A stretch of DNA of 7,257 nucleotides, from assembly GCA_002403905.1 (NCBI GenBank), contig DHIR01000123.1, positions 1-7,257 of the forward strand, written 5' to 3'. A model generated the notes under the pieces. The model was not told the DNA's origin, did no database searches, and worked only from the letters and a program-made list of their open reading frames with translations. This stretch comes from Mucilaginibacter sp. UBA4741. GTDB lineage: Bacteria; Bacteroidota; Bacteroidia; Sphingobacteriales; Sphingobacteriaceae. Each line of letters begins with the position of its first letter. Position 1 is the stretch's first letter. Both the position numbers and the translations under genes were made by a program. Shown here one piece after another: positions 7,222 through 7,257 of this stretch.

Positions 7222-7257
7222 CTGTCTCTTATACACATCTGACGCTGCCGACGAAGA
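7222..7257. other. Illumina Nextera (Tn5) adapter contamination at the contig end
   Basis: Positions 7222-7240 are CTGTCTCTTATACACATCT, the complement of the 19-bp Tn5 mosaic end. Positions 7241-7254 are GACGCTGCCGACGA, the complement of the Nextera i5-side read-1 adapter. The last three bases (AGA) are probably the beginning of an index. This is library-preparation sequence that was not trimmed. Genomic DNA ends at about 7221. Confidence 0.98.

Overview
The window looks like a piece of a Bacteroidota genome. A free-living, glycan-degrading member of the Sphingobacteriaceae or a related family (Mucilaginibacter- or Pedobacter-like) fits best. The reasons are tandem SusC/SusD outer-membrane uptake genes, Bacteroidota-style lipoprotein signals, A/T-rich gene starts without a clear Shine-Dalgarno sequence, and moderate G+C. 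The genus is inferred from style only, because there is no rRNA or other marker in the window. All recognisable genes are on the minus strand, so transcription runs from high to low coordinates.

Layout, in transcription order. At 7257-7222 the contig ends in Illumina Nextera (Tn5) adapter, which is not genomic DNA. At 7221-6981 is the last 80 residues of a SusC-type TonB-dependent receptor, cut by the contig end. At 6970-5402 is its complete SusD-type lipoprotein partner. At 5390-5101 is the N-terminal third of a secreted DUF1080 / 3-keto-disaccharide hydrolase-family protein, frameshifted and truncated. At 5100-4785 is an intergenic region holding a possible insertion-sequence end, two copies of an 11-bp direct repeat, and a well-formed promoter (TTGACA, 17-bp spacer, TAAATT). 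At 4784-1710 is a complete 1024-residue SusC-type receptor, and at 1642-134 its complete 502-residue SusD partner. A hairpin with a T-rich tail at 110-74 probably terminates that unit.

The two SusC/SusD pairs are pieces of polysaccharide-utilisation-type loci. In each, the SusD lipoprotein caps a SusC barrel in the outer membrane, binds an oligosaccharide or similar nutrient, and hands it to the barrel for TonB-powered import. The decayed DUF1080 gene would have been a periplasmic or surface enzyme co-transcribed with the first pair. The second pair has its own promoter and is probably controlled separately. The window contains no intact degradative enzyme, so the substrates cannot be named.

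I found no convincing undescribed system. The points most worth a second look are the adapter read-through, which creates a false N-terminus starting MCIRDR; the broken DUF1080 gene; the sequence junction next to it; and the repeat-plus-promoter arrangement upstream of the complete SusC.
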